A stretch of 64,000 nt of DNA. Source: Ixodes scapularis. Lineage: Eukaryota > Arthropoda > Arachnida > Ixodida > Ixodidae. A program made the position numbers and the translations under genes. The notes under the pieces are model-generated. The model was not told the origin of the DNA. It did not search any database and was given only the letters and a program-made list of their open reading frames with translations. Below are positions 11,215 to 23,688 of the stretch, in pieces (within the stretch, counting starts at the first letter, position 1; each line of letters starts with the position of its first letter). The DNA is taken from positions 34,206,080 to 34,270,079 of the forward strand of contig NW_024609884.1 of assembly GCF_016920785.2 (NCBI RefSeq), in the 5' to 3' direction.

Positions 11215-11375
11215 GACAGAGTTAAAAGGGCACCCTCATGGTGTTCCTCATGTTCCCGTACGTGTTCTGTCATCGCTGATTCAATCGAAACAAAAAAAGG
11301 TCAAGTGGGTTGCTGTTTGACGCTGCTTGATCGGTCCCATTAGCTCGTGGCGTCGGCTGCGTCTCCACTTACGCT
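11215..11375 (+). repeat. Older dispersed repeat, copy 2
   Basis: An uninterrupted relative of the repeat at 6650-6880, with the same order of motifs (ATCGCTGATTC, GACGCTGCTTGA, GCGTCGGCTGCGTCT). Its structure shows what the first copy looked like before the 103-bp insertion. Confidence 0.5.
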
Positions 11376-11639
11376 GAACCGAAGTATAGGCGCCAAGTTA
11401 TTCATTATTTCACTCATTCCACATACCTTCAATATTTTGCCTGTATTTTCCCCCCGCAAAAAGTCCCACTTTAGAAAAAAAAAATACAATGGCCACGCCC
11501 TTTCTCCCAGCATCAAAAACGCTTCCGAGAAAAAAAAGAAAAAACCGCTGTTACTGTTAATTTATATAAAAAAAATAGTAACGCAAAAGTAACGGGTTTT
11601 ACTTTTTATCGGTAACGCTAACATGTTCCTTTTTTCAGG

Positions 11640-14400
11640 TAGGTTTGAGGTCTAGATTCGCTGTTTGAGAAAATTACTTGCGGAAATTCCGATACGATTA
11701 AGAAATTGACGTTGAATTACCTTTGCCCGTTTTAATGGGCTAACTCAGTTCAATAAGCGAGAAAATGTTGCTGCAAATCTAATTGATCTCTTCCTTTCAA
11801 ACGGTCCTGACGATTATTAAACCTTAGTGAGCGATACGCTTGTTAGAAGCGATGTTTTTCACCCGCCTTTTAGTGTGTCATTTTCTCTTTCCCGAAGGCC
11901 GCGTGCCCGTCAGGTCTTTTCTAGCTACTTGTACGGCAGTGGCGAATACATAGGCCTATATTACTTTTTCTAAGACTGCATGCAACCCGTCGAAATTTTT
12001 AAGTGAAAACTGTGTCGATACCGTGTCTGTTTTGTTTTACAACTACAGTGCAAAGGGGTATTGATGTCTTTATACCGAAACGTGTAAAGAGTCCTTCCAA
12101 ATATCCAGGATGATTTTCCAAGGAATTACGGTATTCTATGCGCAGAAAAGCGAATTTTCATAAAGTCTTCTAGTCAAGAGGGGTGGACCTGTGGTGCGCA
12201 AGGTTCAGGATTTAAAGAAAGCTCGTGAAAAAGTTGTTTGCGCACGACAAAAGCTCGCATCAAGTACGGGTAGAAAATAGCTTGTTCCGAAAGCCAGATG
12301 AGTTCTGTCGATTTGTCAAACAACATTCAAAGACCACAACTAAGAGTATTTCTTTATGAAATGGGTCAGGGGTATATCTGTCCTCGCCCCAAAAGGTAGC
12401 AAATGGTTTTGCATATCATTTCCCAGAGTGCTACTCTTCCGATATTTATGGCGGCGCTACGTCTGGATAATCGAAGAAAGGGTAAAAACACAGGCGAGCT
12501 AGTGAAAATCTTCCACAGTAACCAGAGACACGGAACGATAAAAAAAAACGAATTAAAACTTGCGGTTCTTTTGTCAGTTTTTTTTTATCGTTTCGCATTT
12601 TGGTTACCTTGAAACAACGTCTGATAATTTTTTACTGTCATGACACTTTGAATATCACTAGCGTGGATAGATCTGACATCTAAGAGGCGATAGGAAAACA
12701 GAAGCCAAAGCTTTCCGTAAGCATTGATCCGGTACCCAACTTCATCGTCAAGGGCTGCTCCGAGTTATTCGCACCTGTTTTGGAGCATAGTTTTAACCTT
12801 TCTTTGCTATTGGGCTCATTTCCTTCCCAGTGGAATAGATCGGTTGTGTTTCCTGTGCACAAAGGTGGTGATGCTTGTGTGGCGAACAACTATAGACCCA
12901 TTTCTTTATTATGCGCCTTTTCTAAGGTTTTCAAGATCATTATGTTTGCCTATATGTCTCACTACTTCCGGCACAATCGAAATCATTTTCAGCATGGTAT
13001 CCTAAAGGGTCGTTCAGTGGAAACGAACTTCTGTTCGTCCCTTCGCTATTCTGTGCCGTTTGTCCGAAATCGCGATGAAGTTGATACATTTTAATTCGAC
13101 ATGTCGAAGGCGTTCGACTGTGTAAACCATAAATTACTTCTGCATAAGCTATCTTGTTATGGTGTTTCTCCTGCACTCACCAAATGGTTTCAGTGTTATC
13201 TTACCGACTGTAAAAGCAGTGTGCGAATTTTAATTAGTTTTTCTGATGACTTTGTTCCTTAGTCAGATGTCCCTGGGGGGTCTAACCTGGGACCCCTATA
13301 ATTTCATATTTCTATCAATGTTAACGAATTGTGCGTAAAGAATTCTCGGTTGTTGCTATTCGCCGATGATTTGAAGCTATCCCTTAATAATCGGTCACTC
13401 AATGACTGCACACTTTTACAAGACGATGTGTCACACGTGCTTCAGTGGTGCTCAGAAAATTGTTTGCTAATCAATCCTGATTAAACTAAAGTGCCATGAA
13501 TATGCAGAAAAAGGTAGTCGATTTTAAATACCTATGTTTTTAGTTCCACTACCATTTTGCGTATGTCTGTGGTTCGCGACCTTGGCATTTATTTTATGAG
13601 CATCTCTTTTTCCCACCATGGCTCTCAAATTGTCGCATCCGCTGTAGGATTGCTGGGCTTGATTTCTCGTTTGATCAAAGAATTGTTTGATTTATTGTGT
13701 ATTATTCGCTTATTTTACAGTTTAATTCGTTCTTGGCTTGAGCTCGCAAGTGTTGTGTCGAATTCTATCACAGCAACCGAAGCTTTGTAAATTGAAAAAA
13801 AGTTCTGAAGAGGTTCATTCGAATTGTTCATGATCGTTATCTTAAACTAAGGTGTTTTATAACTACACGAAAATAGTCGAGACTCTCGGCTTACAATTGC
13901 TATCAAGTCAAACCGTCGGGCGCGACTTACGACTGTTACACCGAATAATTCATGGCCAGATAGACAGCAGCTTGCTCCGTCTTCTTAACTTTCACGTACA
14001 CATCGCGACACTGTTAGCGCGAACACGACATCGGCGCATTTTCGCATTTTACTTCTAAATAGTATTAGCGAGCACGCATTTTTAACGATTAGATTATAGA
14101 ACTAAATGAGTTCTTCCCGTAGCAATAATAACTTGGATGACATCCCCGGGTTTCAAAAAGAAAAAAAAACTAGAAAAACCGGCGATAGCTTGTTCGCGCT
14201 AACAGTGTCGCGCTCTGTACCTCTACGTTCCAGCAGACAGGCCAGTTTGTTTTATCCTGGCTCTCAGGAGAAACATTGTCCGATCTCACGTATTCAACTG
14301 TATTTTAATGCCAAATCATCAAATACTTCTTTGGATGCTTTTACAGGCTGTTTTTTCTTTGAAACGTAAACTAGAAGCCTTGCTTTTCACCTCATAATTA
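11640..14400 (+). pseudogene. Decayed LINE, same family as 7926-10629
   Basis: Fragments in all three frames align in order with the upstream copy: FNGLTQFN (about 11735), DVFHPPFSVSFSL (about 11850), the linker (about 12090-12340), PNFIVKGCSELFAPVL (about 12740), NNYRPISLLCAFSKVFK (about 12890), FDMSKAFDCVNH (about 13100), GGSNLGPL (about 13278), FADDLKLS (about 13360), MSVVRDLGIYF (about 13560), and the tail VPLRSSRQASLFYP (about 14220). Many stops and frameshifts. An insertion of about 210 bp with 22-bp inverted ends lies within the tail (14004-14212). The region 12400-12700 does not align clearly. Non-functional. Confidence 0.8.
14004..14212. mobile_element. Short TIR element inserted in the decayed LINE
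   Basis: CGCGACACTGTTAGCGCGAA (first 20 of an exact 22-bp repeat, 14004-14025) recurs as its reverse complement at 14191-14212. The LINE protein alignment breaks before the first repeat and resumes after the second, which places this as an insertion. No coding content. A target duplication is not obvious. Confidence 0.6.
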
Positions 14401-14402
14401 TA

Positions 14403-15131
14403 CAGTGTGATTCAAGGAGAGGCCAGGCTCTTTAAATTGACCGCGAAATTCGGTTTGTTAACCTATCGCTCTACGATTTTGTGCAGCGTTGCCCACAGAT
14501 GATGCATTCTTTTTTTTTTTGTAAAATTTGAAAAGAGCGAACTTACCTGAGGAAAAAGGAAAGAAAGAAAAAAGGCTTAGCTCCTATGGAAACGCAGCGA
14601 AGCCACCGGTCTTCAAATAACACGGCGCCGTTTCGCACGGGAGACAGGAGATGGCGCAAGCGGTCGCGACGCCAACTGCCGCCAACGAACCAGCAGACGA
14701 CGCCGAGAGCCGGCGTATTTAGCAGACAAGGAACTGCAGTTCCTTGTTGTTACCGCGCCTGTTTTTGTTTCTGCGACTGTCACCGCTTGCAGAACGTGCG
14801 CCGCTTTTGAGTCGAAAAGATTGTCTGCTGAACACGCCGGTTCTCGGCGCCGTATTCTCGTTCGTTGGTGGAGTTCGTTGCGCCATCTCTTGTCTCCCGT
14901 GCGAAACGGCGCCGTGTTCTTTGAAGACCGGTGGCGTCGCTGCGTTTCCATAGGAGCTAAGTCTTTTTCTTTGTTTACTTTTTCCACAGGTAAGCTCGCT
15001 CTTTGCAAATTTTACAAAGAAAAAAAAAAGCACCATCTTTGGGCAACGCTGCACAAAGTCGTAGCGTGATGCTTAAGAAACCGAATTTCGCGGTCGATTT
15101 AAAGAGCCTGGCCTCTCCTTGAATCACCCAG
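14403..15131. mobile_element. TA-flanked long-TIR MITE, copy 1
   Basis: A 729-bp element whose two halves are reverse complements over roughly 320 bp each (left to about 14735, right from about 14800). The ends pair as GATTCAAGGAGAGGCCAGGC with its complement, and the element is bounded by TA on both sides (14401-14402 and 15132-15133). TA target duplications suggest the Tc1/mariner group, but no transposase is present. The arms contain internally conserved blocks (GGCGCCGTTTCGCACGGGA). A second member lies at 18373-19261. Confidence 0.8.
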
Positions 15132-15214
15132 TAATATTTTCCTAGATATCTGTTGCTCACATATTGTACGGACGTATGTGCCCCACATCAACACTTCGGT
15201 CGTTCTGGGGCACA

Positions 15215-15256
<42 letters not shown>
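15215..15256. repeat. (AAT)n microsatellite
   Basis: An uninterrupted run of about 14 AAT units directly joined to a longer tetranucleotide array. Confidence 0.95.
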
Positions 15257-15258
<2 letters not shown>

Positions 15259-15597
15259 TATGTATTATGTATGTATGTATGTACGTACGTATGTGTGAAT
15301 GTATGTATGTATCTGTGAATGGTATGAATGAATGTGTGAATGTATGTATGTATGTGCGAACGTATGTATGAATGTGTGAATGTATGGATGCATGCAAGTA
15401 TGCATGCATGCATGTAATGCATGCATGTATCTATGCCTATATGTATGTATCTACGCATGCATGTATGCACGTATGTATGCTTGCATGTATGTAAGCATAT
15501 ATGTATGTACGCATGTATGTATGCTTGTATGCATGCATGTATGCATGTATGCATGTATGCATGAATGCATGTATGCATGTAAGCATGTCTGTACGTG
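15257..15597. repeat. (ATGT/ATGC)n tetranucleotide array
   Basis: About 340 bases of ATGT units with frequent ATGC, ACGT and ATGA variants. It is open in several frames and yields artefactual His/Thr/Tyr/Ile-rich translations, which are not genes. Alternating purine/pyrimidine order makes it a candidate for unusual DNA structure. Confidence 0.95.
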
Positions 15598-15659
15598 TGT
15601 AGCTCAGTAACGCGTTGCTCTATTTTGCAAGTAACGAGTAACGCATTTCGTTACTTTTT

Positions 15660-16846
15660 TTCGTTAACGCCTAAAACACTGATGATCACCCATGAAACGA
15701 ATATGTTCTAGCCTTATAACTCTCTAATAATAATTTTCTAATTACCCAGTTCAAACGCATATTTTGGAGAGCGTCACAGCAGAAGAGAGTAAAACAAGTT
15801 ACACATTTTTCATAGTGTGCAAATATTAACTTCGTGCGAAGACATTGCCTGGGGCTTTGGCAGTTCTAAAGAACATTAGTTATGTATTGCTCATAGGGGA
15901 AAAAAATAACTGTTGAACAAAGTGTTGGGCTGCACTTTTCTTTCCCAGGTCCCGGAGTTTCAACTATGACCTTTCCAAACTAGCTCGCCCGCATAATTGT
16001 TTTGTCTTGCCTAAAGTTCACGTCCATAACTGCCCCAGGCGTTTTAATAGCTAGTTGAATAAGATCAAGACGCTTGTTTCCAGTTGAACTAAGTTTAACT
16101 GCGGCTTATATGGTATAAATACCTATTTATGCCAAGCAGTTCTTCCCCCTGTGCGCATTTAATTTCCATAATATTCTTGTACCATTTATACACAAAAAAG
16201 TTCAAAAGCTGGTAGAAAAAAACTTAAAAGTGTAGTACACCACATTTCACTGGAATAATTAGCCTTTCATACAATAATAACTAGCCTACAAATAAGGCCT
16301 CAAAAAAGGTGTCCTTCGTCTTGTGTTCTGACACGACATAGTACATTTACTTTCTTTATATTGTTTTCGTCGATGGTGCTTATTTATACTGAAATAGAGC
16401 TAATGGAGACGCTGGCCGGCGCAGCTACAGTGAGTTATGTTTATCGTTTCACAGAAAACGAGCTAGCGAACAAAATGCGGTTAAAACAAGGCCGTAATCG
16501 CTTAATTCGCGAATTTTCAAGGTACGTAGCGTGACAAGGCGCCTCATTGTCTGTAGCCGTTGGTTTTGTCCCTTGAGCGACAGACGCACTCAGCATGTGC
16601 GGCAACGACTTCTAGGCGGTTATCGATCTACAACAGCTGCCAGAGATCGAGTAGGCGACAGTCGGGGTCAGGCTCCCGCACTTGAGGAGGGTGACATCTT
16701 TCACTATCCCAGATGAGATGGAGGCGGAGAATGCTACGGAATTGTACCCTCCGCCTGCATAAGTACTCATATACACATTAACAGGTATACCAAGTTGTGT
16801 TGTAGATGTTTATAGTATATTCCGGGTATTTAATTTTAATTCGAGT
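15660..16846. other. No gene seen
   Basis: AT-rich unique-looking sequence after a GTAACG-type repeat end at 15601-15670. No homology, RNA gene or long repeat was recognised. Confidence 0.4.
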
Positions 16847-17588
16847 GAGAGTTAGACGAATTCAGTATTCACCATGTATTTATCAGGTCCGGCGGACATT
16901 AAGTGAGGGGCCATCGTCATGTTAAGTTGACTAATTAAGATAAATTGGATCATTAGCTTTTTCAATATTTATTTTAGGGGTCACGCTGGAATCCCAGTAA
17001 TGACGGCAGTTGCTATTAGAGGGCAGACCACTGTAAAAAAATTACTAAAGGGTAGAATTTTTTTCGAGATATTAATTGAGCAGTCTGCGTTTTTTTTCGT
17101 CCGATTTAAAAATCGCGCGTGAAAAGAGCGCATCAAGCCCGGCGCACAATGACGATGGAAGAGTGTCGAAGTACTTTAGGTCACGTCGTTACTTGTGTCG
17201 TCGGCGTACCCACCAAAAACACGCCGCCGAGAGAGTGACGACATGATTGAAACGATTACGTCACTCTTCCCAGTGTCATTCTGGGCAGGAATTGCGAAGC
17301 TCTTTTTGAACACATTTTTTTTTAACTCGGGCGAAAAACAAAGGCGAAACGTTATCGATTAATATCACAAAAATAATTGTATTTTTGCGAATTCATCAAA
17401 TTTGTCCGGCCTCTAATAGTGATTGCCGTCAATAGTGCAATTCCAGCATGACCCTATAAGCTTATGCTTAAAAGAAGTTCATTAAGAGATTTTAGTTATT
17501 TACCGAACTTACGGTGACAATCATCCCCTCTCTGAATGTCCGCCGAGCATGTTAAATACATGGTAAATACAGACCACGTCGAACTCTC
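16847..17588. mobile_element. Fold-back element, arms ~185-340 bp
   Basis: The outer 185 bases (16847-17030) match the reverse complement of 17405-17588 through blocks such as ACCATGTATTTA, CGGCGGACATT and GGGTCA(C/T)GCTGGAAT. A weaker pairing continues inward (AAGAGTGTCG / AAGAGTGACG) to a GC-rich central hairpin near 17175-17240. No transposase frame. Confidence 0.75.
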
Positions 17589-18372
17589 ATCCCCTATTTA
17601 AAAAGAACTCCATCTACAGCACAAACTCCATTTACAGCACAACACGTGAAACACTGGCAAGCTGCCGTGGCACAATCCACTTTCAACATCAGGGGGCACA
17701 AAAGTAAGACTACGATCATGGATTATTTCTTACTAGATTGCATTTGACTTTGAACTTCATTGAAACATATTTGTGCCGAGGACACCGGACAAAAGGCTTC
17801 CAATTTGAAGCTTGACTAGGCCCGGTGTCTCCGCACATACAGAACACAGTGCAGTTTTAAAATAAAACAACACTATTACCTAGGCAAAGTAAGTGCACAC
17901 TGTTTTTTCTTTAAACAATTAATATCATTGTGATCGAAGACGAAGTTGTTAAGCAATAGTGGCAAGTGATAAACAAGGGATTGAAGTGTAATTAGTACGG
18001 AAATGGGGAACGATTCAGAATTCCTGGCGTTGGGTACCGATTATAGATTCGTTTTTTGCCAAGCTCTCAAAAGGAGACAAAAGAGCAATACACTTGAGAA
18101 TAAAAACAAAGATAATAGACGATAATCATAGACACCGAGAACGTTTATGATATTGTGAATAAAAAATAATTGTTCGTCATGAGTGTGTAGGGAACATTTG
18201 CAATGAAACGTAGTACTTTATTTTTTAATCACTAGTTTGTTTATAATAGTCTTAGTTGCGGTTTTCCAAACCAAACGGCAATAGTTAATTTGCGAACCAA
18301 ACAAAGAGTGATAAATTTGAACCTTAATATTCGTAGGCATAGGAGGACGACAAGAACCGATTAGGTCAACTA
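17589..18372. other. No gene seen
   Basis: AT-rich non-coding stretch between two inverted-repeat elements. It includes a small imperfect inverted repeat around GGACACCGG / CCGGTGTCTCC (17796-17835). Confidence 0.4.
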
Positions 18373-19261
18373 CTGGGTGTATCAAGGAGTGGCCAGGCTT
18401 TTTAAATTGACCGCAAAATTCAGTTTCTTAACCTATCTCGCTACGACTTTGTGCAGCGTTGCCCACAGATGGTGCTTTTTTTTTTTTTTGTAAAATTTGC
18501 AAAGAGTGAACTTACCTGAGGAAAACGTTAAGAAAGAAAAAGGCTTAGGATCCTATGGAAATGCGGCGAGGCCAAAGGTCTTTAAACAATACGGCGCCGT
18601 TTCGCACGGGATACAAGAGATGGCGCAAGCGGTCACGATGCCAACGGCGCCAACGAACGAGCATACGTTGCCGACAGCCGGCATCTTTAGTAGACCATCT
18701 TTTCGACTCCAAAGCGGCTCGATCTTTTCTGATATCAGTTGCCAATGCATTATTTTGTCATCCTTACTCAAAAAAACATATTGAATGGACACATAATCGA
18801 TTAAAAAAATGGTTGGTCGGGATATTTTGACTGTTTTTTTCCGGTATTTTGCAGTTCCTTGTTGTTACCGCGCCTGATTTAGTTTCTGCGACTGTCTTCG
18901 CCTGCAAAACGCACTCCGCTTTTGAGTCGAAAAGATCGTCTGCTAAAGACGCCGGTTTTCGGCGCCGTATGCTCGTTCATTGGCGCAGTTGGCATCGCGA
19001 CCGCTTGCGCCATCTCTTGTCTCCCGTGCGAAACGGCGCTGTATTGTTTGAAGGCCTTTGGCTTCGCCGCATTTCCACAGGAGCTAAGCCTTTTTCTTTC
19101 TCAACTTTTTCATCGGGTAAGTTCGCTCTTTGCAAATTTAAAAAAAAACAAAACAAATGCACCATCTGTGGTGCGCGCTGCGCAAAGTCGTAGCGCGATA
19201 GGTTAAGAAACCGAATTTTGCGGTAGATTTAAAGTGCCTGGCCACTCCTTGATGCACCCAG
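18373..19261. mobile_element. TA-flanked long-TIR MITE, copy 2
   Basis: Same family as 14403-15131. Ends CTGGGTGTATCAAGGAGTGG and the complement of CCACTCCTTGATGCACCCAG; bounded by TA (18371-18372 and 19262-19263). Long TIRs share the same internal blocks (GGCGCCGTTTCGCACGGGA) with copy 1. It is about 160 bp longer because of AT-rich sequence in the middle (about 18725-18850). Confidence 0.8.
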
Positions 19262-19903
19262 TATTTTTGCCAGTTTATGAACCAAAGAATATATATGATT
19301 ATCCCATTATACATGTTCGGTAAAAAATTGACGCCTAGGTTTTATGTTGGTTTACTATTTCAATCTCGATGCTACCAAAGTACTTTTTTTTTACAATGTG
19401 GCTATTTATGGATCTCAATACAATAGATTTTGATTGAAAAACGTTTATTTTCAAGCATTTTTTTTTGTTCATAATAGGGATTATTCCGAGACAGAATATT
19501 TCGTTAGCTACAAGTAAATTCATATAAGTCGCAGATAGAAAAAAAAAAAAAAAAAAACGGTTTCGTCAGCATATCTCACAGCACGTGATTTTTGTCAAAT
19601 ATTGACTATGTCATTAATCTAAACATTGAATAACAGCAGGTTAAGTACACTGCCCTGAGGCACACCTGAGTTTAAGAGTCGAGTCGAAAAAAAGAGACAC
19701 AGAATCGTTCACCGAGATGCATTGCTCGCGCCGTTCTTAAATCCTAGACCTAAACTGTCCTAGACCTTGAACAGTTTCATCTACCCGATTCAAAACAGAC
19801 ACGACGTAGTGCATTCACTGTGGGCACGCTGGAAGGCAAGTTAGTGAAATGACGGCTAAAATGGTTATATAGCTGCATTCCTGACCGACAGCTCTCAATA
19901 CGC

Positions 19904-20060
19904 AGGGCGTGTCGAGTTCTGAGCAGCTCATTATCGCTCCACAGCCAATGAGGTTACCGCATTAGTCGACAAGAACGACGAAGTAACAATCCGGAATCAA
20001 GACGTCTGAATTAACATAATGAGCCACGCCCTGCGTTTCTTGGGTTTGCCTGCGACTTCA
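19904..20060. repeat. Dispersed repeat, copy 1
   Basis: Shares blocks with 27311-27447: CCGCTCCACAGCCAATGAG, an AACGACGAAGTAACAATCC-like block, and CATAATGAGCCACGCCCT followed by CGTTTCTT. No coding content recognised. Confidence 0.55.
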
Positions 20061-20332
20061 TAGACGAAGAAAGTCCACCGCCGTGCCTCGACGGGGGCGA
20101 GAGGCACTTTCCACGGAACGTGGGGTTGGAGGAAAATTCATATCGCGAGTGGCACTCGTATTTGTGTAACGATAGTGTGCCTCAATTAAATATATGTATA
20201 CATTAAATACTGACGATAGTCGAGAAAATGCAAGAGCGTCTTCATTAACGGGGTGTGGTCAATAATAATTTCCATGTTTGCAAAAGTTAGCCACCTTAAG
20301 GCGCCCCGATTTTAATGCATTAGCATTAGAAC

Positions 20333-20492
20333 GCTCGTTTTGACGAAATCACGGCGGTGTCTTCCGTTTGTCAGTTGTCGCGTGCGACCCTCCCATTGAT
20401 CCGACGAGCTGACGTGAGCACGCGTCAACCTCTCCCTTTCTCCCCGGCGCTGACAAACTGACAGACACCGCCTGGTTTTCGTCAAAACGAGC
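20333..20492. repeat. Inverted repeat, ~45-bp arms
   Basis: GCTCGTTTTGACGAAA at 20333 and the reverse complement ending at 20492 pair, continuing through GGCGGTGTCT / AGACACCGCC and a GTTTGTCAG block. Confidence 0.7.
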
Positions 20493-20556
20493 CCTTTGCT
20501 TTCGGCAAAGTCACGCGCACAGCTGGCGCGAAATCAGAGAGGAGGAGGCGCCGCGC

Positions 20557-20780
20557 AACATCTCCCAGATAACAAAGCCGTAGTGCTGAATGAGATGGCT
20601 TAATCAGAGAAGGCCAACGCTGGACACAGATCGGAAACGGGTGCTGCGTCAGCGCTCGGCTTCGAGTCAAGTTTGAGCCGAACGTTGACGCATTCGTCGT
20701 GTCCAATCTGTGCCCATCGCTGGCCTTCTCTGATGACGCCATCTCATTCAGCGCTGCGACTTTGTTATCAAGGAGGTGGT
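20557..20780. mobile_element. Hairpin element, 105-bp arms
   Basis: Arms 20557-20661 and 20676-20780 are diverged reverse complements around a 14-base loop. Blocks include GCTGAATGAGATGGC and ATCAGAGAAGGCCA. Directly abuts the inverted repeat at 20333-20492. Both arms translate to a similar peptide (PSHSALRLCY), which reflects symmetry, not a gene. Confidence 0.75.
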
Positions 20781-20892
20781 GCACGTCAGCGCGATGGAAA
20801 GTGGGAGTGCTCAGTTGCCGCTCTCCTGTCGCCGGTTGTTCTTCGCTCTGGGTTTCTGTAGTAGCTGTGTGTGGGCTGTGATGTGTGTGAAG

Positions 20893-20995
20893 CTAGAACG
20901 ATGGATGCGGTTCACTCGACGAGTGATATCCATGAGGTTCCTTCGACGAGTGGTATGGGTGTGGTTCTTTCCACGAGTGATATGGATGACCGAAT
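20893..20995. repeat. Short imperfect minisatellite
   Basis: Three diverged tandem units of about 30 bases built on GGTT(C)(A)CTCGACGAGTGATAT. Confidence 0.6.
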
Positions 20996-21059
20996 CCAAG
21001 GGCGTAGACCTGCTCTGACACACAGAGTACAAAAGAGGGTTGAAATAAATTGCACAAAG

Positions 21060-21312
21060 ATCCATTGGTGGATTCTTAGGGAATCAGTAAGCATGACCCA
21101 TGGGAGACGCCACACACGCCCCCCTTTGGGAAACGCTAACAGTGACCCCGTAACGAGGTCAAAAAGAGGCTGCAAAAAATGGAGAAAGAAAGAAGAAAGC
21201 CAAAATAAAAAAAATAAAAAAGTGAAGGGGTCAGCGTTAGCCTTTACTAAAGGGGGACATGTGTGGCGTTTCCAAGGGTCAGCTAACGCATTCCCGAAGG
21301 ATCCACCAATGA
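21060..21312. mobile_element. Inverted-repeat element, ~90-bp arms
   Basis: ATCCATTGGTGGATTC at the left pairs with GGATCCACCAATGAAT at the right, continuing through GACGCCACACA / TGTGTGGCGT and AACGCTAACA / TCAGCGTTAGCC. The spacer is AAG-rich. No transposase. Confidence 0.7.
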
Positions 21313-23640
21313 ATCTTCCTGTATTTCTAAATTTATTTTTATTTTTTATGGTTGTTTAGCTGCTGTGTCCTGTGGTAGACAATTTGTAAGCCTATGGAGT
21401 GGCGACAGAAGGAGCAGCACAACAGCAATTTCGAAGAACAGCAGTAGCGTTTTGAGATTCGTGTTACCGTTTTTCTGTTCCCACTCACCGGGATCAAAAT
21501 GTTTAGTTTTAGCTAGCTCGACTATACATCCTTGCTTTAGCTTCAAGGATTTTGAGGTCCGTCTAACACCATTGGAAGTTTAGGAGGCGTCAAAATAATT
21601 TCCAAATAAATGTAAACGCGTGTTCGCCAATGTCTGAAGTTGTAATGTGTCCATTTTTAGCTCCTAGGTCGCCATTATATTATCAATATCGTTCAATAGT
21701 GCACAGCCGTCCGAAAACTTCGATGCTAGTGCTAGTTCTGTGCTCTTGGGGCCAATCTCCGAAAGATGCGCGAATGTTGTTGGCAAACGAAGAGTTCCAA
21801 ACTGCAATAAATGTGAATTTTTCCGATGTACTATCCCCCATATCTCGTAATAATTAATTGTGCATTAAATAGGGTGATTTACATTAAATCTGGCGTCCAA
21901 GGTTCAAAGAGCACGCCCTCTGTACTTCAATAGTTAAACTATTTTAATTACACCTTATGTTTGTCTTTCTACACCGTATGGCTGTATTTTTGTATTGAAT
22001 ATTTTTTTCTCGACCATGTATAGTATTGATATTGAAGCATGCTTTCTTTTACTGATTTTTGATGCGCTGTTTCAACACGCCAGTGATTGAAAGATTAAAA
22101 AATATATCCATTCACATAATCCAGCGACGGTGGTTCCGCAAACGTCACGCGTCTCTTTTTTCTTTTCTTTTTTTGTCTATTGCTTATATTTTTTACTCAT
22201 ACAATTGCAGGGAATTCTGCGGGACTAGAGCTAACTCCTGCCTTTCAAAGTTTCAAAGAGCCAGTCCGCGGGTATGTAGCAAAAAAAAAATATTGATAAT
22301 AATAATCGGCAGCAACCAAGAAAGAAAATAACGCTTCCACAATAAAATGTCTGCGTTTGCAAGTAAAGACAAATCCCAACGTTAACTATTCTTGAAATTC
22401 CTTCATTACACTCAAAAACCACGTAGTAACTTAGCCAGCCTTCCTCTTGAGTGATTCCGTCTTCCCCACCACGTTTTTTGTTTGTTGGCACAACTGTTTT
22501 GTTTAAAGTTATGTTTCTTATCATCATTAGAAAAACAAACTGCTTTAAAAAAATCACGTTTTTTTTTTTCTTTTGTAGTGAACAAACCAACATAAATCGA
22601 TGCATGCTTAAAACAATAAATGCTAACAAATAGCAAACAAATTCGCCCAACACTACGCAGATGAGAGTTTACGTCGGAACAAACAAAGAAGGATGGTGAA
22701 AAAACAAGAGAGGGAGAGATTCTTTATTCTACATCGTCCTCCTGGCAGGCTTTTGTTCGCGCATCGTTTCCGCGGTGTGGTTAGTCTACTTCCCGAGCCT
22801 CTACTTTTTTCGGTATGACGCAAAACCACCCCGGAAAAATTATTCAAAAAATAAAAAAAATATCATGAGTTTGTCGCATAAAAATATTCTTTGTTCAAAG
22901 TCAGACAAAGAATAAACTTGCATTCACAAAAAAAAAAAAAAAAATTAATACACAAAATACGCGAGGAAATTTAGAAAATAAGTTTTGGATTCGCATTCAA
23001 ATTTTTGGTTACATTTAAAGCGCAAGGAAGAAAGAAAAAGGAAATACAAAGAAGAATCAGTTTTAGAAACGTGGAAACAATCGTCCCTTTCCTGTACGTA
23101 TTTTATTTTATTTTCCCTATAAGTTTGCATTTTCAGCCCGTTTCCCCTTATTGTACCCTCCGCGACATTGTTAGTGAGAACACTATACGTGTAGAGGCAC
23201 TCTCGCATTCGCTTAGACAGGCTCTTTGCGAATACCAAATGGTACCGCATAAGTTCTTGATGAACCCATCAGAGCACACTACCAGTTTGTGTGAGAGTCC
23301 TTGAGTGGTGAAAGATAGGAAAAAACTGACGGTAGCTTGTTTGTTCCACTAGTATCCTGCTGTGTACCACTGTACGCGGAAAATAACAGAAGCGAAGCAG
23401 CAAGCCTTTTAAATATCACGGATGAGAGCATGGGTCACAGTATCCCCCGCTAATAACGAGAGACATACAATAAAAACAAGGTCGACAAAATCAGATCATC
23501 TTCAGAATCAGGAAAAGAGTGCACCAAATCAGAACATTATTACTAACGTCCTTGCGTCCCACAAAGATGCTGAGTCATTAAAATCGAGAAACACCAATCG
23601 ACACAAGACCTGCCTGGTGACAAGAGCAGAGCGGTGTCTA
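21313..23640. other. No gene seen
   Basis: Mostly AT-rich DNA with several homopolymer A/T tracts. Open frames up to 140 codons exist on both strands but show no recognisable domain, have AT-rich third positions and overlap each other. Confidence 0.4.
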
Positions 23641-23645
23641 GAAGG

Positions 23646-23677
23646 ACTTAACCTAACCAAACCTAACCCAACCTAAC
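23646..23677 (+). repeat. Degenerate AACCT telomere-like repeat
   Basis: About six AACCT/AACCC-type units (CTTAACCTAACCAAACC and following). The reverse complement is the TTAGG-type arthropod telomere repeat. The array is short and imperfect, so it is interstitial. Confidence 0.6.
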
Positions 23678-23688
23678 GCAATCCCAAT

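Noticed and set aside
15099..15610. Long open frames rich in His/Thr/Tyr/Cys on both strands
   Set aside because: They are translations of the tetranucleotide microsatellite, open in several frames because the repeat contains no stop.
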